DNA of 64,000 bases from Cryptomeria japonica (lineage: Eukaryota > Streptophyta > Pinopsida > Cupressales > Cupressaceae). Positions 45,377 through 57,087 of the stretch are shown here, piece by piece. Where the stretch lies: positions 698,536,656 through 698,600,655 of the forward strand of contig NC_081412.1 of the NCBI RefSeq assembly GCF_030272615.1, given 5' to 3'. The position numbers and the translations under genes are program-made. Numbering within the stretch: position 1 is the first letter of the stretch; every line of letters starts with the position of its first letter. Below the pieces are notes generated by a model. It was not told the origin of the DNA and made no database searches. It was given only the letters and a program-made list of their open reading frames with translations.

Positions 45377-47170
45377 AGACAGTGTATTCTTTTAATATCT
45401 TAGCACTTTCATTTCGCAGGTTAACGCATTTCACATATAGGTTAGCACTTTTGTCTACAAACCAATGCATTTAGTCCTCAGATTAGTGCTTTCATTGATG
45501 AATTAATGATGAATAGTTAGTACCAAACCAGTACTGAGAGGGGGGGTGAATCAATATAGACAAAAACACTTTCCCTAAACCGGTTTGACTGTAAACACAA
45601 CACTTGACTGACAAGCAATAACACTGGTCTAAATCAAATTACTACCGGTAAAACACAGTGAGAATGTGAAAGACATAAACTAGTAACCCTTATCTTTCCA
45701 TACAATCTAATACCTCATTTCCACTTCACCCTTATGCAAAAATAAGTAATCTATCATCAGAAATATAATGATTGCTATTCAACATATTTTACCAGTTTGA
45801 CATAAAACACCAAACCATCACATGAAAGGCATCACACATGATAGACTGATTTTTCATGTGGAAACCCAACTAGGAAAAACCACGGTGGGGATGAATACCC
45901 ACAAGCTTCTCTTTGAACTCTTTTGAAGTCCGCTCTGTTAGGAGCCTAGTCCAGTTAAGAATATTACAATATGTTCTGCTAGGAAACGATCTTGCTAGGG
46001 ATCACTCGGTTAAGGGATGGCTAAATACCCGATTAAAGGTTAGAACCCTGTTAGAGGTTACCTCGCAAGAGGATTTGAAGAACTCATTGAATTGAGTCAC
46101 CCTGTTAAAGGATTTACACAAAAGCCTGTTAAAGCTACTCGATTAAGGGATTTTCCAACTATTGAAATGGTTAGAAGTCAATAGGTAATACACTGATCTG
46201 ATAACAACACTCAATGCCAAGGAAGATCCACTTTAGCTCCTTTTCTTCTGCAATCACACTCTGCAAGTATCAACACACTTCTTCGATCTAGCAAGAATCA
46301 AGTATCACTCATTGGGATACACACATAACATTTGCCAACAACTTCAAAATGAAAACACCATCGACCTTATAGGAAACAGATAGGTCAGTAGCATAAACTC
46401 TAAACCCTAAACATTTAGGTTTTACAATCCAGTCGGTTCAATCCTGACCATTAATCACACTACATCAAATACAATAGTCTTGAACAAATCTCAAGACGTT
46501 CTCCAACGTTTATTCTTTTCCACTTCAGGAAGCTAATAACTCATCATGCACTCTCCACCATTTACAGAGACTTCACACATTCCTGAGGTAGATAGGATCA
46601 ATCTCCATGCAAGATCCTCAATGAAATCCTTCACGCGCACAAGGCTGATGTGGCAACACTTATCTGGTCTTCATTACAATGCTAACCCTCATCACAAGAT
46701 GTCATCGGTTGAATCACACAATCTTGGAATGCATCAACCGGAAACCCTGAATCTGAGACTACCAACCAGTAGTCATGCCAAATAAAACCCCAATATACCG
46801 GTTCTCATTCCAACATACCGATTCACCTTGAACAAACATACTGCTTCATTTTTTCACAAATACTGGTTTACATCATCATACCGGTTCTCTTGCCAGTTTG
46901 CTTACTACAACATACCGGTTCATACTTCAACATATTGACATCAATGACAACATACAATATCATCATGTCATCATGCTCTGCACATATACCAACATTCATT
47001 TTGCAGGTTAACACATGTGGCATTTAGGTTAGTGTTTTTGTCTATGAATTCACACATTTAGTCTGTAGAGCAGTGTTTTTGATTTCTCAGGTTCACGTAT
47101 TTGTCACATAGGTCAACACTTTTGAGGTGGAAGACAACACATTTGCTAAGATAGCGCTTGTGTTCTCAAC
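45377..47170 (+). repeat. Degenerate 21-bp repeat array in D leader, first cluster
   Basis: About a dozen units follow the pattern ttagcgcatttgtc then a cagg-like tail, alternating gcactttt-type and acgcattt-type cores. They occupy 45377-45495 and 46995-47170. The solo LTR at 45496-46994 sits inside one unit. No ORF. Confidence 0.7.
45496..46994 (-). mobile_element. Solo LTR of the B family, minus strand
   Basis: ttcat is duplicated at 45491-45495 and 46995-46999. The 1499-bp insert reads TGTTGG to CATCA on the minus strand and is collinear with the B LTRs (hairpin near 45530-45560, U5 module near 45860-45900, palindrome at 46935-46950). No internal region remains, so LTR-LTR recombination is likely. 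Confidence 0.88.
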
Positions 47171-49175
47171 TAACAAGCTTTTCTGCAGGTCCGAATGTCC
47201 AAGAACTAAAAATTTCAAACCACTAACATATCTATGTGCAGGGTTAATTTAAAACAAATTTCATGCATTTCCTCACATAGTTAATTAGGAGTTTTATTTT
47301 GGAGAGTAATATATCATATCTTGCTCATTTAGCTTAACTAGGGGGACAATCGACAACATGCAACTTGCATTTTGAGTGACTTCTTTCAAGTAGTTGCACA
47401 TAGATTGTAGAAGGATAAAAATAAACTTGTGTGTTTCATGCTTGATGAAGTTGTAGGCAATTATGCTCTCACCCTCATACGGTGATCAGAAAATCACACC
47501 TACTTTCTTTTATGTGTAATCTTTAGAGGGCCTCCCTTCCTGAGTTGTCTTGAGGGGGCCAGTGAGAGGGGAACGACCCAAGTGGAAATGGGATAATACC
47601 GAGTCCTTCAGATCCACTCTAAATAAACTGTGTTTGTGACAAAAGTCATAAACAATATGTGTCGATTAGTTCATAGTGATACTATGTTTCCCCATAAACC
47701 CTATGGAGTGTAACCTCTATAAGCTAGGAACCTTCTATATTTACAGAGCTGAAAGTGTCACATGTATGGCCACATGACTGGAAGCCTTTACTAAAAACCA
47801 GTTGTACTAGTTGCCAAAATCCTTCTAATTGTTGGCGTGGGAGGTCGGACCTCTGAAGCGGCTCGCACACATATGGTTCTTAGTAGAGATATGAAGTTTT
47901 TCAAGGGGATTTTTCATGGAAATTGGTGCTTGGTTGCTCCAGAGAAATGAGTGCCGAGGGTGGAGGGCAAGCATCTAAATATCCTCTCTAAATAGCTTAG
48001 CCTCTGGGGAAACCCCATGTGAGATTCAACAATTATTGTCTCATCCTACCGTAGGATTTGTGCTTGCTTGTGCATTTTCTTTTTTGAACATTGTGTCTTT
48101 TATGTCTATAACGTGCTTAAAATGGTCAAAAACTTGAAAAATCATCATCTAAAAATGAGCAAAAATCTAACAACTTGTTGGAAAAGTTGAAAAAACCCTT
48201 GTAACACAGTCAAAACAACACCTTTGTGGTGCATAACCATGCATTATTATGAAAAACAAAACATTTAAACAATAGTACAATGCTTTTATGTCATAGGTTC
48301 ACGCATTTGATCAGCAGATTAGCACTTTTAATCATAAAAATGTGCTTTTGTAACACAGTTTTCCGCTTTTAGTGTCACAAATCAATGCTTTCAAGCAATA
48401 GAATAGTGCATTTGTCCCATAAGTTAGTGCTTTTGACAAAAAGGTTAGCGCAAATGTTTTCTCACATCTAAGATAGAGGCCACTTTTGCATATCAGACCA
48501 AGATTTCAAAATTAGTGTCAGATACTCTTTTTAAGTAGATTTGTCTTTAAACTATCAGAGACCTTCAAACTAGTCCGATAATCGGGTTACCAATCCAACA
48601 CGCTATTTCTAAAGGTTGTCATAAGCATAAAACATTCAAACAAGTTAGTGATTCAACCATCTCAAGTACAAAAATCAACATCATTATTAGTTTCTCATCA
48701 AGATGTATCAAATCCTCTATCATGAAACTTGATCATATCCACCTCTTGTTCATTATCTTGGATATATCGTTCCTATTTTGAACCTAGGTTATATCAAAAT
48801 AAGAATTGCACTCACATTGGAATCAACCAAACTTGTAAACCATCATATGCATATATGACTTTTGAATACCGCCTTTAGAAAATAATACCCAGTTATAAGG
48901 CTACTCAAAAGAGGATAAGATTCTTGTATATCAATCGCAAGATCTTGTTGAAACATAGGACATTCCTATACCGTTTTCATCACTATTTATATGGTTACAA
49001 GACAGAATTTTGTAGAGAACTATTGCAAGGACTTGCCTTTCAACAACAATACGCTTTATCACAACGCACCAATAACAGTGATAAAATCAACAAAGCTTAT
49101 CTTCCTAAACCAATAATCATCTATTGAGTTATTTTTTAGAAGTTCAAAACTTGAGAAGTTTTTTGAATCAATCAT
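47171..49175 (+). other. Element D leader, non-coding
   Basis: About 2 kb with no supported gene. Around 47480-48060 is a GC-richer block with aggggg and gaaacccc words, perhaps a packaging or translation-control region. The second cluster of 21-bp repeats is at 48268-48450. A 67-codon ORF at 48924-49127 has no domain. Confidence 0.45.
48268..48450 (+). repeat. Degenerate 21-bp repeat array in D leader, second cluster
   Basis: About nine units of the same pattern as 45377-47170, for example ttcacgcatttgatcagcag, ttagcacttttaatcat and ttagtgcttttgac in succession. Confidence 0.7.
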
Positions 49176-51008
49176 ATGCCAGTTTGGACTAGAGTTCAAT
49201 ACGAACAATTCAAAAAACAACAAAAACAAATGGAGAAAGATAATTCAATGTTTCAAACTTTTGGGTACACGGATGTTGATGAAGTGGTCAATAACACCAT
49301 TAGAGACCTTAAACAAGATTTTAAATTTGACAAACTAATGGAAAAGTTATTAGAGAAACAAAAGGGAAAATACCTTCTAATATTGGCAAAATTAGGAGCT
49401 AAATTTCCACAAGACTTTAACATAGAAAGTTTGAAACAAGATGCAGATTCAAGTAACAATAAAAACACAGATGATCTAAATAATGAGGATGTAAATAAAG
49501 TAAATCATGAGGAAACAATAGTAAATAAAACAAGAAAATACCATGATGATACAAGAAGAGAGTGTGGCAATAGAAGAACTTATGAGGATACAAGGAGAAT
49601 CCGTATGGATAATCCTTTGTTAACTCTCTCTCAACAAATACAAACTTTACAACAACAAATATAGGATATGCAGAATAGAATGAGTTCCAAGAAATATTCA
49701 TTGGAGGACATTTGTCCATATCCTTTAGGATAAAAGTTTAAACATGATACCATTCCAAAACATTGCGAAATCCCTAAATATGATAAATACGATGGGAAAT
49801 TTGATCCTCAAGATCATATTAGGGAATTTTGTACTATGAGTATGGAATTTGCACACGATGAAACTTACCTGATGTGTCTATTCCCTAGGAGTTTAAATGG
49901 ACAATCAATGGAATGGCTCTCAAGACTCCCATCTGGAATTAAATCTTTTGAAGAACTTGTGAACAAATTTATCTCACAATGCTCCTACAATGTAAGAAAT
50001 GAGATAACAATGCTAGATTTATGTAATGTTAAGCAAAAGAATAGTGAATATTTCATGGTTTTTTTATAGTGATGGAAACGAATATTCAATAGGTATCCAA
50101 GAGATGTACCCGATCAAGAGAAAATGGACATATTCATTGACAACCTTATCAGTAAAATGAGTTACCGTCTAAAAATTCAATGTCCTCCTTCTTTTGCTAA
50201 GATGATTGAAAATGGTCTAAATATAGAAGACACAATGGTAAAGAAAGGAGAGCTAAATCTTTACAATAATTCCTACAACAACAATCATAACAACAACAAC
50301 AATAACAGTGACAAACCTCAATTATGGTCAAAGCATAAGAATGTTATCAATGGAGGAAATGATGACAACAATGTACAAAACAACAACCAATCTTCAACTT
50401 ATCAAGTCAAATCCCAAGAAATAACAATCAAGAGAATAGTAAATCCAAGTCTTTCTTCTCCAATCCTCACAGAAAATTCACAAACATTGGAGAACCCTTG
50501 GAATCAGCTTTGAAAACTCTTCTTGCAAATAAGTTGATTACTTTACCATAAGAAAGAAACTATGAACCACAAGTCAAACCTAATTGGTGGAATGATAAAA
50601 AAATTTGCAATTACCATAAAAAAAAAAAGACACCAAACTAATGATTGCCAAATATTGAAGCACCTTATTCAAGATTTAATCAATAATAGAACTATCACAG
50701 TGGATAGTCATAAGACAAACGAATGACATCTAGCCTTCAAAACTCCACTTCCAAACTATGAAAAATGTGAACAATATAAATCAAAAGATTAAAAATGCAA
50801 AGCTAAAGTGAATTAAACTTACACTTATTATGATTTGGTAAATGTCATTATTGTTAAAGATAACACACCTTCAGAACCAATCAACGTCATTATAAGAAGA
50901 AAAGCGAAGGTTACATTTCCGAGTATAAAAAATTAATCAATATCCACTTCATGACAATACAACTTAGTGGAATAATTGCAAAGGATACCCGCTTAAATAT
51001 CAATTGTA
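49176..51008 (+). pseudogene. Element D gag, several stops in one frame
   Basis: ATG at 49176 opens the frame. The N-terminus is charged and Gln/Lys-rich, then Asn/Asp-rich. Stops at 49662-49664, near 49728 and at 50067-50072 interrupt it, yet all segments stay in the same frame. The retrotransposon-gag core is clear (KYDGKFDPQDHIREF; NGQSMEWLSRLPSGI; SFEELVNKFISQ). A poly-Asn run lies near 50268-50310. A damaged zinc-finger-like CNYHKKKRHQTNDC follows near 50610 (the usual Gly before His is changed). Confidence 0.75.
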
Positions 51009-51326
51009 GTGCTCCTCAAAGTTTCACCTATGTATAAGGAAATTTTGGAAAAAGCTCTGATGCAAACAACAGTTTCAAAAGACCTAGATGTGGACCGATT
51101 CCAAAACATGGTGGGACACCCTATAGCTCCTCATTTCTTATCATTTTCTGAAAATGATGACGCTTCCTTGCAACAACCTCACAATGCTCCCTTACATGTT
51201 GAAGTCACCATTCATAAAACTCATGTCAAACGTGTACTCATAGATGGTGGAGATGGCTTAAATATTTGTGCATTAAGTTTAATAAAGGCTTTGGGATATT
51301 TTGAAAATGTAGTAGATTCAAATAAG
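51009..51326 (+). pseudogene. Element D protease, cut off by element C
   Basis: The frame contains HVEVTIHKTHVKRVLIDGGD and GLNICALSLIKALGY, the retropepsin active site of Athila/Tat-type gypsy elements, with Asp-Gly-Gly in place of Asp-Ser-Gly as is common there. It ends in VVDSNK where C's LTR begins, so the RT and integrase parts, if present, lie beyond C and outside the window. Confidence 0.75.
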
Positions 51327-52374
51327 TGTTGGTATTTTGGATATGTTGATATTGTTTTTTCATTGATGTCAACACCTATTAACACTTATCAACTCTAGAG
51401 AATTGGCAATGTTCACTGGCAAGGAAAAGACTTATGCACAGTCATCAGTATCTGGTACACCGGCAGGATATATTGTTCACCGGCACTTGGAATGACATGG
51501 AAAATACTTGGTTATGTTGAATACATCATTTGGACACTTTGTCTTGGAGATTTATTCATTGGTATATTCGAGTTTGCATATTTCCCGTTACCGGCAAATA
51601 GGTCCAGGATAAGCACTGATAGGCTTATCAATTCCAAATCAGCACGACATGCTATGGAGATGATTTTGTTGTTATTGTAAATGCATTGAGCTGACATCAT
51701 GCATCGGATATTGTTTTATTTGTAATTGATTTAATTGTAATATCTTTTAGAGCCAACCTACTAAAATTGGTCTTAGGCTTTGGTGTATATGTAAGATCTT
51801 ATTAGTAAGATCGATATGCGAATGTGAAAAGGATTATAATTTGATATATGCAAGAATAAGTAGAGCTATACACGAAGACATCATTTGAAGGTTGAAGGAA
51901 GGTATCAAGAAGGCATATGATAGCTAAACCGGTACTGAATCCAACATATGGAGATGCTATTTTGAGTAGTACATCATTATTGGATTTAACCATCCAATTG
52001 TAGTCAGTGTGACTCCTATTCGTGTTTGAGCAGTGAGCTCTAGGCGCTTGGCCTTTCTGCATGTGCAAACCCCATTTGTATACACATACTATCTATAGTA
52101 GTATCATCTAATTGTGGGTAAGGTTTCCCACCATGGTTTTTTTCCTTACAGGGTTTCCACATACAAATATTGGTGTTATGTGTTGTGGATGTTATTGTCT
52201 TTCTGTTTCATGAATTAATCTTTACCGATACTACTATTAACTGATAAACTGTCTACCGGCATAAAGTTTGCTTCACCAGTATTAAGCATTAAGTTTGGTT
52301 AAATAGTTTTTGGTTTGAATTTATTTGACAACTGATTCACCCCCCCCCCTCTCAATTGTCTCTGGGACCTAACA
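51327..52374 (+). repeat. 5' LTR of element C
   Basis: 1048 bp ending CCTAACA. ttttcattgatgtcaa lies at 51357-51372, U5 module near 52117-52165, and the hairpin stem gacaactga/tcaattgtc near 52326-52361 with nine consecutive C in the loop. Confidence 0.9.
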
Positions 52375-52376
52375 AT

Positions 52377-52389
52377 TGGTATCAGAGCC
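52377..52389 (+). other. Primer binding site of element C
   Basis: TGGTATCAGAGCC, a perfect initiator-Met tRNA complement, two bases after the LTR. Confidence 0.92.
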
Positions 52390-52431
52390 TACTCCTCTTT
52401 TTGTAGAAGTTTAACAGCTTGAGGAGATCCA

Positions 52432-53603
52432 ATGTCTTTTAACTATTTCAGGAAGGACAGTCTTAAACTTGATGGAACCAACTATGGTATATAGAAGATC
52501 AGGATGGAGACACATCTAAATTGTATTGGGAAGGACATCTGGGAAGTTACAAAAAATGGCTATACTGCTCCTACTCCCAGTTATCCTAATCCACCTAACT
52601 TAGGAAAAGATGAGGAAAATGATTGCAAAGAAAGGGAAGCACTTTTGAGCGCATTATCAGATCAGCAAATCATGGTTTTATCAGATAGATCTACTGCTAA
52701 AGCTATTTGGGACCATTTGGAAACATTTAATGAAGGAGATTCCACAGTCAAAATTGCAAAACTTGAATGCTTTTGGGTCAGGTATGAAAATCTGAAAATG
52801 GAAGAAGATGAAAGGATTTCTACTTTTATGGAAAGAGTAAATGAAATTGTTTTGAGTATTAAATGTTGTGGAGGAACCTTTAAGTAAAGATGAAATTGTT
52901 TCAAAAGTTTTAAGAGGATTGCCACTGGCATACAAAATGAAAGTTACTGCTATAAATGAGTTAGGAACAATGCCTAATACATCAATAACTAGGGACACAT
53001 TGATTGGAAAACTTTTCAGCTTTTGAAATTGAGAAATTTGGTCTTGTTGCTACTATAAAGATTGATTTATCTTTTAAGGCATCAACATCATCTGCACCAT
53101 CATTTGACAAATCTGATTGGAAATCCTTTTATGCAAGAGAACTTGAAGAAAGCAGGAGAGAAAATGAAGAACATGAAGTACTATTTGCAAGGAAAATGCC
53201 TAAAGGTCCAATTGGAAGTAAGTATGAAGGTAAAGCACCCTTTAAATGTTTTAACTATAATAGGATTGGTCATATGGCTTCAAGATTCCCTGATAGACAT
53301 GCAAGATTGAGAGAAGAAGCTAGAAGAACATACAAGCCTAACCCTGAATATCAGAGATACAAATTTAAGAAGAATAAAGACAAGTCTTGTTATCTTGTTG
53401 ATGAAGGAGTCACTGATGAGGATCTGACAGACAATGGATGGGTTTTTGTTGCTATAATAGAAGATCAACCGACACCTACTATTCAACCGGTAGAGCAGGC
53501 CCTGACAGCTAAATTTGAAGTTAAGCATGAATGGATCATTAATTCAGGATGTTCACATCATATGACTGGTGATAAAGGTAAATTCTTGAGTTTAGGAATA
53601 TAA
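52432..53603 (+). pseudogene. Element C gag and protease
   Basis: ATG at 52432 starts gag. TAG at 52492 (ancestral Trp), a one-base insertion near 52880 and another near 53015 break it. The zinc knuckle reads CFNYNRIGHMASRF: the second Cys is Tyr, as in F, and the last Cys is Phe. The protease motif is WIINSGCSHHMTG, so the catalytic Asp is Asn. A stop follows at 53601-53603, in a region that has lost the usual FGD block. Confidence 0.85.
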
Positions 53604-53621
53604 TGGAGGTCTAAAGCTTGT

Positions 53622-53999
53622 TTGATCAAAGGAAAAGGTACTATATCTCTTGATGGTAAGCATAATACCGACAATGTTTACTATGTTGAAGGTTTAAAGC
53701 ATAATCTTGTAAGTGTTGGTCAATTAGCTGAAAAAGGATTTCAGTTACAATTCAAGAATGGGAAATGCAAAATTATGAACAAAACTAATTTGGAAATTGC
53801 AACCGGTAATCAAACTAGAGGTAATATCTTTCATTTGAAAAACAATAAAAATACATGCTTGATTGCACATATTGATGAAAGTTGGCTATGGCATAAGAGA
53901 CTCTGTCATGTAAATTTTGATTGCATTGTGAAAATCAATACAACTAAAGTAGTTAGAGATTTACCTAAGATTGTCAAACCTCACAATCCGGTATGTAAG
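53622..53999 (+). pseudogene. Element C pre-integrase and zinc-binding region
   Basis: Open frame with GKGTISLDGKHNTDNVYYVE, then HNLVSVGQLAEKGF, and WLWHKRLCHVNFDC, ending at NPVCK, where the solo LTR is inserted. No stops inside. It belongs to the HHCC region of integrase, whose second Cys pair resumes at 55227. Confidence 0.85.
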
Positions 54000-55221
54000 T
54001 GTAGACACCTAAAAATGGTCAACGCTTGCGGAGTCATACTTTAACATTTGCGCATTGCCTCATTTTAGGTTTTTCTGTCGCATTAACATTTCTCCTATGT
54101 CACGCACTTGGTCTTTATCATTTGCGAGCATCGAGTCCTTCTTCTACATTCTTCAGTTGTCTCACTTTCGAATTAGGTCTTGTTGATAACCAACTTTCAG
54201 TCATGATTTTGGTCGATCCTTATCAACTTGTCAATCTTGTCATTTTATGATCGATTTGTCATCGATCGTCGTCCTTCTCAATCATATCAATTTGGATCAA
54301 TTAGTCATTGTTCCTCATCAATTGGCACATTTATCAATGAAATCATTTGTCAATTCAAAATCATGATCGAATCGACATCAAATCAATCTTACATCAAGAC
54401 CTAATTGTCGTCCTTGCATTTCTAATTCATCTTCCAAGGTTTTATGATTTATTCATTTAACCTTGTTTGTCATTTCTCCCTCTAGGTTAAATAATTTATT
54501 TATTTATCCTAGGTCTTCTTGTCACAATTAAATGTTTATTTAATTGGCTAATTAATTCCTCCTATTTTTGTAAATTAATTAGTTAATGAAAAATTATTAA
54601 TTAATTTACCTAATTTTCATCAATTTCCTAATTTCCAAGTCATTATTTCTAACCTAATTTTCTAATTTCTCCTGAATTCCTAAATGTCTATTTCTATTTC
54701 AAATTCATGTCATAAATCCTTGCACAGAAATTTGTCATAAATTGTCATAAATCCTTGCATAGCAATTTGTCATACACATGTCATAATTTTGCTATTCTTG
54801 ATTTGAATTTCCATTCGAATCATTATCATGCTAATTTGATCATTTCTCCAATTTATCTATAAATTGGATGAATTTCTTCAATCAAACCCTTGATTCTTGA
54901 CCCCCTAATCAGATTATCGAATTTCTAATCAATCACGCTTCGAGTACTTTTGAGCAATTTTCTTACCTACTTGCTTTCAATCATGTATGTGCACTTGTAG
55001 GTGAGATCCACAACCAAACTATTTGAAGAGGAAAGAAGAACAATGGAGCCGTACGAAGAAAGCATTTGGATTTACCTCTGGTCTGCATAATCTTTTTGAA
55101 TGTTTTATCTTTATGTCTCTATTGGATGTAATTAGGATAGATCGTTGCAATAAGTTTTCGTGATTGAGCTAATGGTTAATATTTATATTGTTTGTGATGA
55201 TTTCCTATTTCCTATTCTACA
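54000..55221 (+). mobile_element. Solo LTR, gypsy-type (TGTAGACACC), in element C
   Basis: gtaag is duplicated at 53995-53999 and 55222-55226. The 1222-bp insert starts TGTAGACACC and ends TTCTACA. It contains AT-rich inverted words near 54520-54620, as in the LTR at 9076. Its 5' part has gcattaac and cgcacttgg words like the D leader repeats. No coding sequence. Removing it restores a continuous integrase frame. Orientation follows from similarity to 9076 and 44146. Confidence 0.85.
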
Positions 55222-55226
55222 GTAAG

Positions 55227-55811
55227 GAATGTCAATTTGGCAAACAAGTTACAACATCTTTTAAAAGTATTCTAGAAAAATCAAATAATGCTCTTGACTT
55301 AATTCATATTGATTTATGTGGTCCAGCTAGAACTAAAAGCCTACAAGGAGATAGATATTTCATGCTAATCATTGATGACTATTCTAGAATGTGTTGGGTT
55401 ACTTTTCTCAGAGAAAAATCAGAAGCACTTGGGAAATTCAAGCTATTCAAGGTGATGGTAGAAAATGAAACCGGTAAGAAAATCAAATGTCTGAGATCAA
55501 ATCAAGGAGGTGAATTCACATCTAAGGAATTTAATACATTCTATAAAGTAAATGGAATCAGAAGACAGTTATCAGCACCCTGGACACCACAACATAATGG
55601 AGTTGTAGAAAGGAAAAATAGAACTATCTTGGATGCAGCTAGGAGTATGTTATCAGAAGAAAATCTACCACATTTGTATTGGAGAGAATCAGTGAGCACA
55701 TCGGTCTATACATTCAACAAAGTTCACATCAAAGGAGAAACTGGTAAGACCCCTCATGAACTATAGTTTGGTATTACTCCTACTCTTAAATATTTCAGAA
55801 TATTTGGAAGT
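55227..55811 (+). pseudogene. Element C integrase core, second catalytic Asp replaced by Asn
   Basis: Frame resumes with KECQFGKQVTTSFKS and covers the core. The first Asp is present (HIDLCGP). The second reads RSNQGGEF instead of RSDQGGEF, Asp to Asn. The Glu is kept in GVVERKN. A TAG follows HEL near 55764 (ancestral Trp). The frame reaches YFRIFGS, where L is inserted. Confidence 0.87.
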
Positions 55812-57065
55812 GTAGCGTCCTAAAATTGCGACACTTGCAATTTCAACTACATTTTGGTCTTCACGATGGCGACGCAACACGCAACCTGAATGGAGACCCC
55901 AAAACCTGATTATGACACTGAAAACTGCATTTTCTAGCACCCTGGCCTGAACCTCCTTGCACCCTGCTGTCCTGGGAGGTGGGACCAGAGCGCTCAGCGC
56001 CCTGGTCCTTCAGGACTAGGGTGCTCAGTGCCTTGGTCCCCCAGGACCATGGCGCCCAGCGCCCTGGTCCCTGGGCCTATTTTGGGCCCGATCTCCTAAG
56101 GGGTCTCGGGTCTTTTTGTTTGCAATTTGGAAATTAACTTTCCTGGTCGGCCTAAGGTTGGGAAATTCAGTCTTTTAACCCTAATTGGCAAGTATATAAA
56201 CTACATTTTCCTCTCCCATTTGGGTAAGAAGGACATATGTGTACAAGCGTGGAAACTATACTCAAGCATTCAAGCATTCATTCCAAGTCTCCATTCAAGG
56301 CTAAGTGTTGCATTCAAGACAAGGATTCAACCATTGAAGAGGAGATCACATACTACATGCTACATACAACATACGACATAAAATAAACAACAACATCTAA
56401 ACCTTCGCACATAAGGATACAAACATCCTTAGAACAAGGTATTAGTACTTGTTTTACATTACAGTCATTTACATTTACAGCATTGCTCATTTCTTGGTTA
56501 ATTCCAAAACCGGGGTTTGACCTAAAGGCAAACCCCTAATCCCTAACCCCCCAATCGTCTTCGCTTTTCTATGTGTAGGTTGCAGGTACGCGGCTGAAAT
56601 TGAAGATCTGGAATCCTTGTGCAGAGACGAACAGATCCCCCTTCGTTTCGCAGATTTTTCGGAGGACCGTGGCGCCGGGCGCCATCATCCTGGCAACTTT
56701 TGCTCAAATTTGCAGGACAGCGCCGTATTGACATTTTACTACTAATTCCAGGTCCGCAGCTTCATACTGTATTCCTATCTCAGTTTATAAGTGAATCTTT
56801 GTCACTTTCTATGCATTCCTAGCTTAATTCTTCTATCAACATTCTTTACAAAAGAGGGTAGCCTTGCTGTCATAACCCTTGAAACTCATTTAGCATCCAA
56901 TCTTGCATTGCGTGGGATTGGATCTTGTGGGTTTCAACCCCTCTTTTGAATGTAAAGTCTCTCCCCTAAGTGAAAACCATCAACCCTAGTGAATCTCCCT
57001 TCTCTCTCCTTGGAGTTGGAAGAGGGGAGAGCAACTAGGGTTTGATCACAATTTTCCGCTTTACA
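55812..57065 (+). repeat. 5' LTR of element L
   Basis: Starts TGTAGCGTCC, ends CTTTACA. Three tandem GC-rich palindromic units lie at about 55981-56075. TATA box tatataaa is at 56193-56200. Another palindrome, ggcgccgggcgcc, is near 56670. Confidence 0.92.
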
Positions 57066-57068
57066 TTT

Positions 57069-57087
57069 TGGTGAACCCGACGTGAAC
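57069..57087 (+). other. Primer binding site of element L
   Basis: TGGTGAACCCGACGTGAAC begins three bases after the LTR. The TGG start fits a tRNA 3' end, but I cannot say which tRNA. Confidence 0.65.

Larger units (their letters stand above)
44146..51326 (+). mobile_element. Element D, Ty3/gypsy retrotransposon, interrupted by C
   Basis: LTR 44146-45269 is followed by a gypsy-type primer site, a long leader, gag and protease. Copia C enters at 51327, and the rest of D lies beyond the window. The protease block resembles the Athila/Tat group (IDGG, then GLNICALSLIKALGY). All coding parts are in one frame but broken by stops. The leader holds a solo copia LTR and a 21-bp repeat family. Confidence 0.8.

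Noticed and set aside
45377-48450. Short regularly spaced repeats that could suggest a CRISPR array
   Set aside because: Units are degenerate, contiguous without unique spacers, and lie in a plant gypsy leader.
51009-51398. Reading the D protease ORF to its stop at 51398
   Set aside because: The last part is translated LTR of element C; the D sequence ends at 51326.
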